Assembly (NCBI GenBank): GCA_003818675.1 | Contig: RPPD01000165.1 | Coordinates: forward strand, 1-5,779 | Reading direction: 5' to 3' | Source: Spirochaetaceae bacterium | GTDB taxonomy: Bacteria > Spirochaetota > Spirochaetia > SZUA-6 > RPPD01 | Length of the DNA: 5,779 nucleotides | Part shown: positions 5,230-5,779 of the stretch, piece after piece | Position numbering within the stretch: position 1 is the first letter of the stretch | How the letters are laid out: each line of letters opens with the position of its first letter | Notes under the pieces: generated by a model | The model's database searches: none | What the model was told of the DNA's origin: nothing | Seen by the model: only the letters and a program-made list of their open reading frames with translations | Translations under genes and position numbers: made by a program

Positions 5230-5779
5230 ATGGATTTTAACCTGACAAATGAAGAAAAAGAAATTCTATTAAAAACCGCCCGCCTCTGTATAGAAGCAAG
5301 GCTCAACAAAAATAAACCTGCATTCCCTGATCCCACGCCGCTCCTGCTTGAAAAATGCGGCGCATTCGTAAGCCTGCATATTGACTGCCAGCTTCGCGGC
5401 TGTATCGGGTTCATAATTGCGGTGGAGCCGCTCGTAAATACAGTGCGTGAAATGGCCCAGGCAGCGGCATTTTCTGATCCCCGCTTTCCTCCGGTAAACC
5501 TTCAGGAACTACCGCGGATTGAGATAGAAATATCTGTACTTTCACCGCTCCAGAGAGTATCGGATGTTTCAGAGATTATTGTGGGAAAACATGGTCTCAT
5601 GGTGGAACGCGGTGGTTATTCAGGACTGCTTTTGCCCCAGGTCGCCACCGAGTATGGCTGGGACCGCGCAACATTTCTCGCCCACACCTGCAACAAGGCC
5701 GGCCTTGCAGGGGATGCATGGCAACTTTCGGGAACTGTCATAAAAATGTTTTCTGCGGTGGTGTTTAATGAAGGGGAAA
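5230..5779 (+). CDS. AMMECR1-domain protein (AmmeMemoRadiSam system protein A), 3' end cut by window edge
   Basis: From ATG 5230, 183 residues are read without a stop. Conserved AMMECR1 marks are all present: GAFVSL (44-49); LRGCIG (55-60), the family's defining motif; AFSDPRF (80-86); IEIEISVLSP (97-106), the strand leading to the second half; GLLLPQVA (132-139); and a C-terminal WD..FL..TC.KAGL..D.W pattern (144-164). Bacterial members are about 180 to 200 residues, so only a few residues should be missing. The human homologue is linked to a multi-gene syndrome, but the molecular activity of the family is not established. An ATG at 5768, in another frame, could begin the next gene, but four codons are too few to judge. 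The expected next partner is the radical SAM member of the set. Confidence 0.92.
   Translation, partial: MDFNLTNEEKEILLKTARLCIEARLNKNKPAFPDPTPLLLEKCGAFVSLHIDCQLRGCIGFIIAVEPLVNTVREMAQAAAFSDPRFPPVNLQELPRIEIEISVLSPLQRVSDVSEIIVGKHGLMVERGGYSGLLLPQVATEYGWDRATFLAHTCNKAGLAGDAWQLSGTVIKMFSAVVFNEGE

Noticed and set aside
5768..5779. ATG at 5768 as the start of the next gene
   Set aside because: Only four codons are visible and there is no convincing ribosome binding site. It cannot be told apart from the end of the AMMECR1 gene.

Overview
The window is dense, ordinary-looking bacterial coding sequence of intermediate G+C. It holds six protein genes, two of them cut by the window edges. There is no RNA gene, mobile element or CRISPR array that I can see, and no stretch over 300 bases lacks a gene. 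No gene fixes the lineage. A c-di-GMP (PilZ) protein, a MinD/ParA-like ATPase, a bacterial NFACT/RqcH protein and a Memo plus AMMECR1 pair together would fit a spirochaete or a deltaproteobacterial (Desulfobacterota-type) genome. This is a weak inference.

Layout. Positions 1-486 (+) are the 3' part of a PilZ-domain gene. It converges on a minus-strand gene (2220-538) coding for a MinD/ParA-type P-loop protein with a long uncharacterised C-terminal half. About 120 bases of divergent spacer (2221-2343) hold a candidate promoter for each direction. A plus-strand run of four genes follows: a macrodomain protein (2344-2907), an RqcH/NFACT protein that overlaps it by ATGA (2904-4349), a Memo-family protein (4407-5219), and an AMMECR1-domain protein (5230 to the edge). 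Spacings of -4, 57 and 10 bases suggest one transcription unit.

How the genes may work together. RqcH recognises stalled large ribosomal subunits and adds C-terminal tails in ribosome quality control. The macrodomain protein probably removes or binds ADP-ribose-type groups. Memo and AMMECR1 are two of the three members of the conserved but functionally undefined AmmeMemoRadiSam set; the third, a radical SAM protein, is absent here and may lie just past the right edge. Joining ribosome rescue, an ADP-ribose hydrolase-like protein and AmmeMemoRadiSam in one operon is the most interesting functional hint.

Main oddities: the MinD-like ATPase has Thr where the P-loop catalytic Lys is expected and an HExxH motif near its C-terminus; the Memo protein keeps its likely metal ligands but has lost the usual SSDxSH motif, and a perfect 9-bp hairpin lies immediately upstream of that site in the coding sequence.
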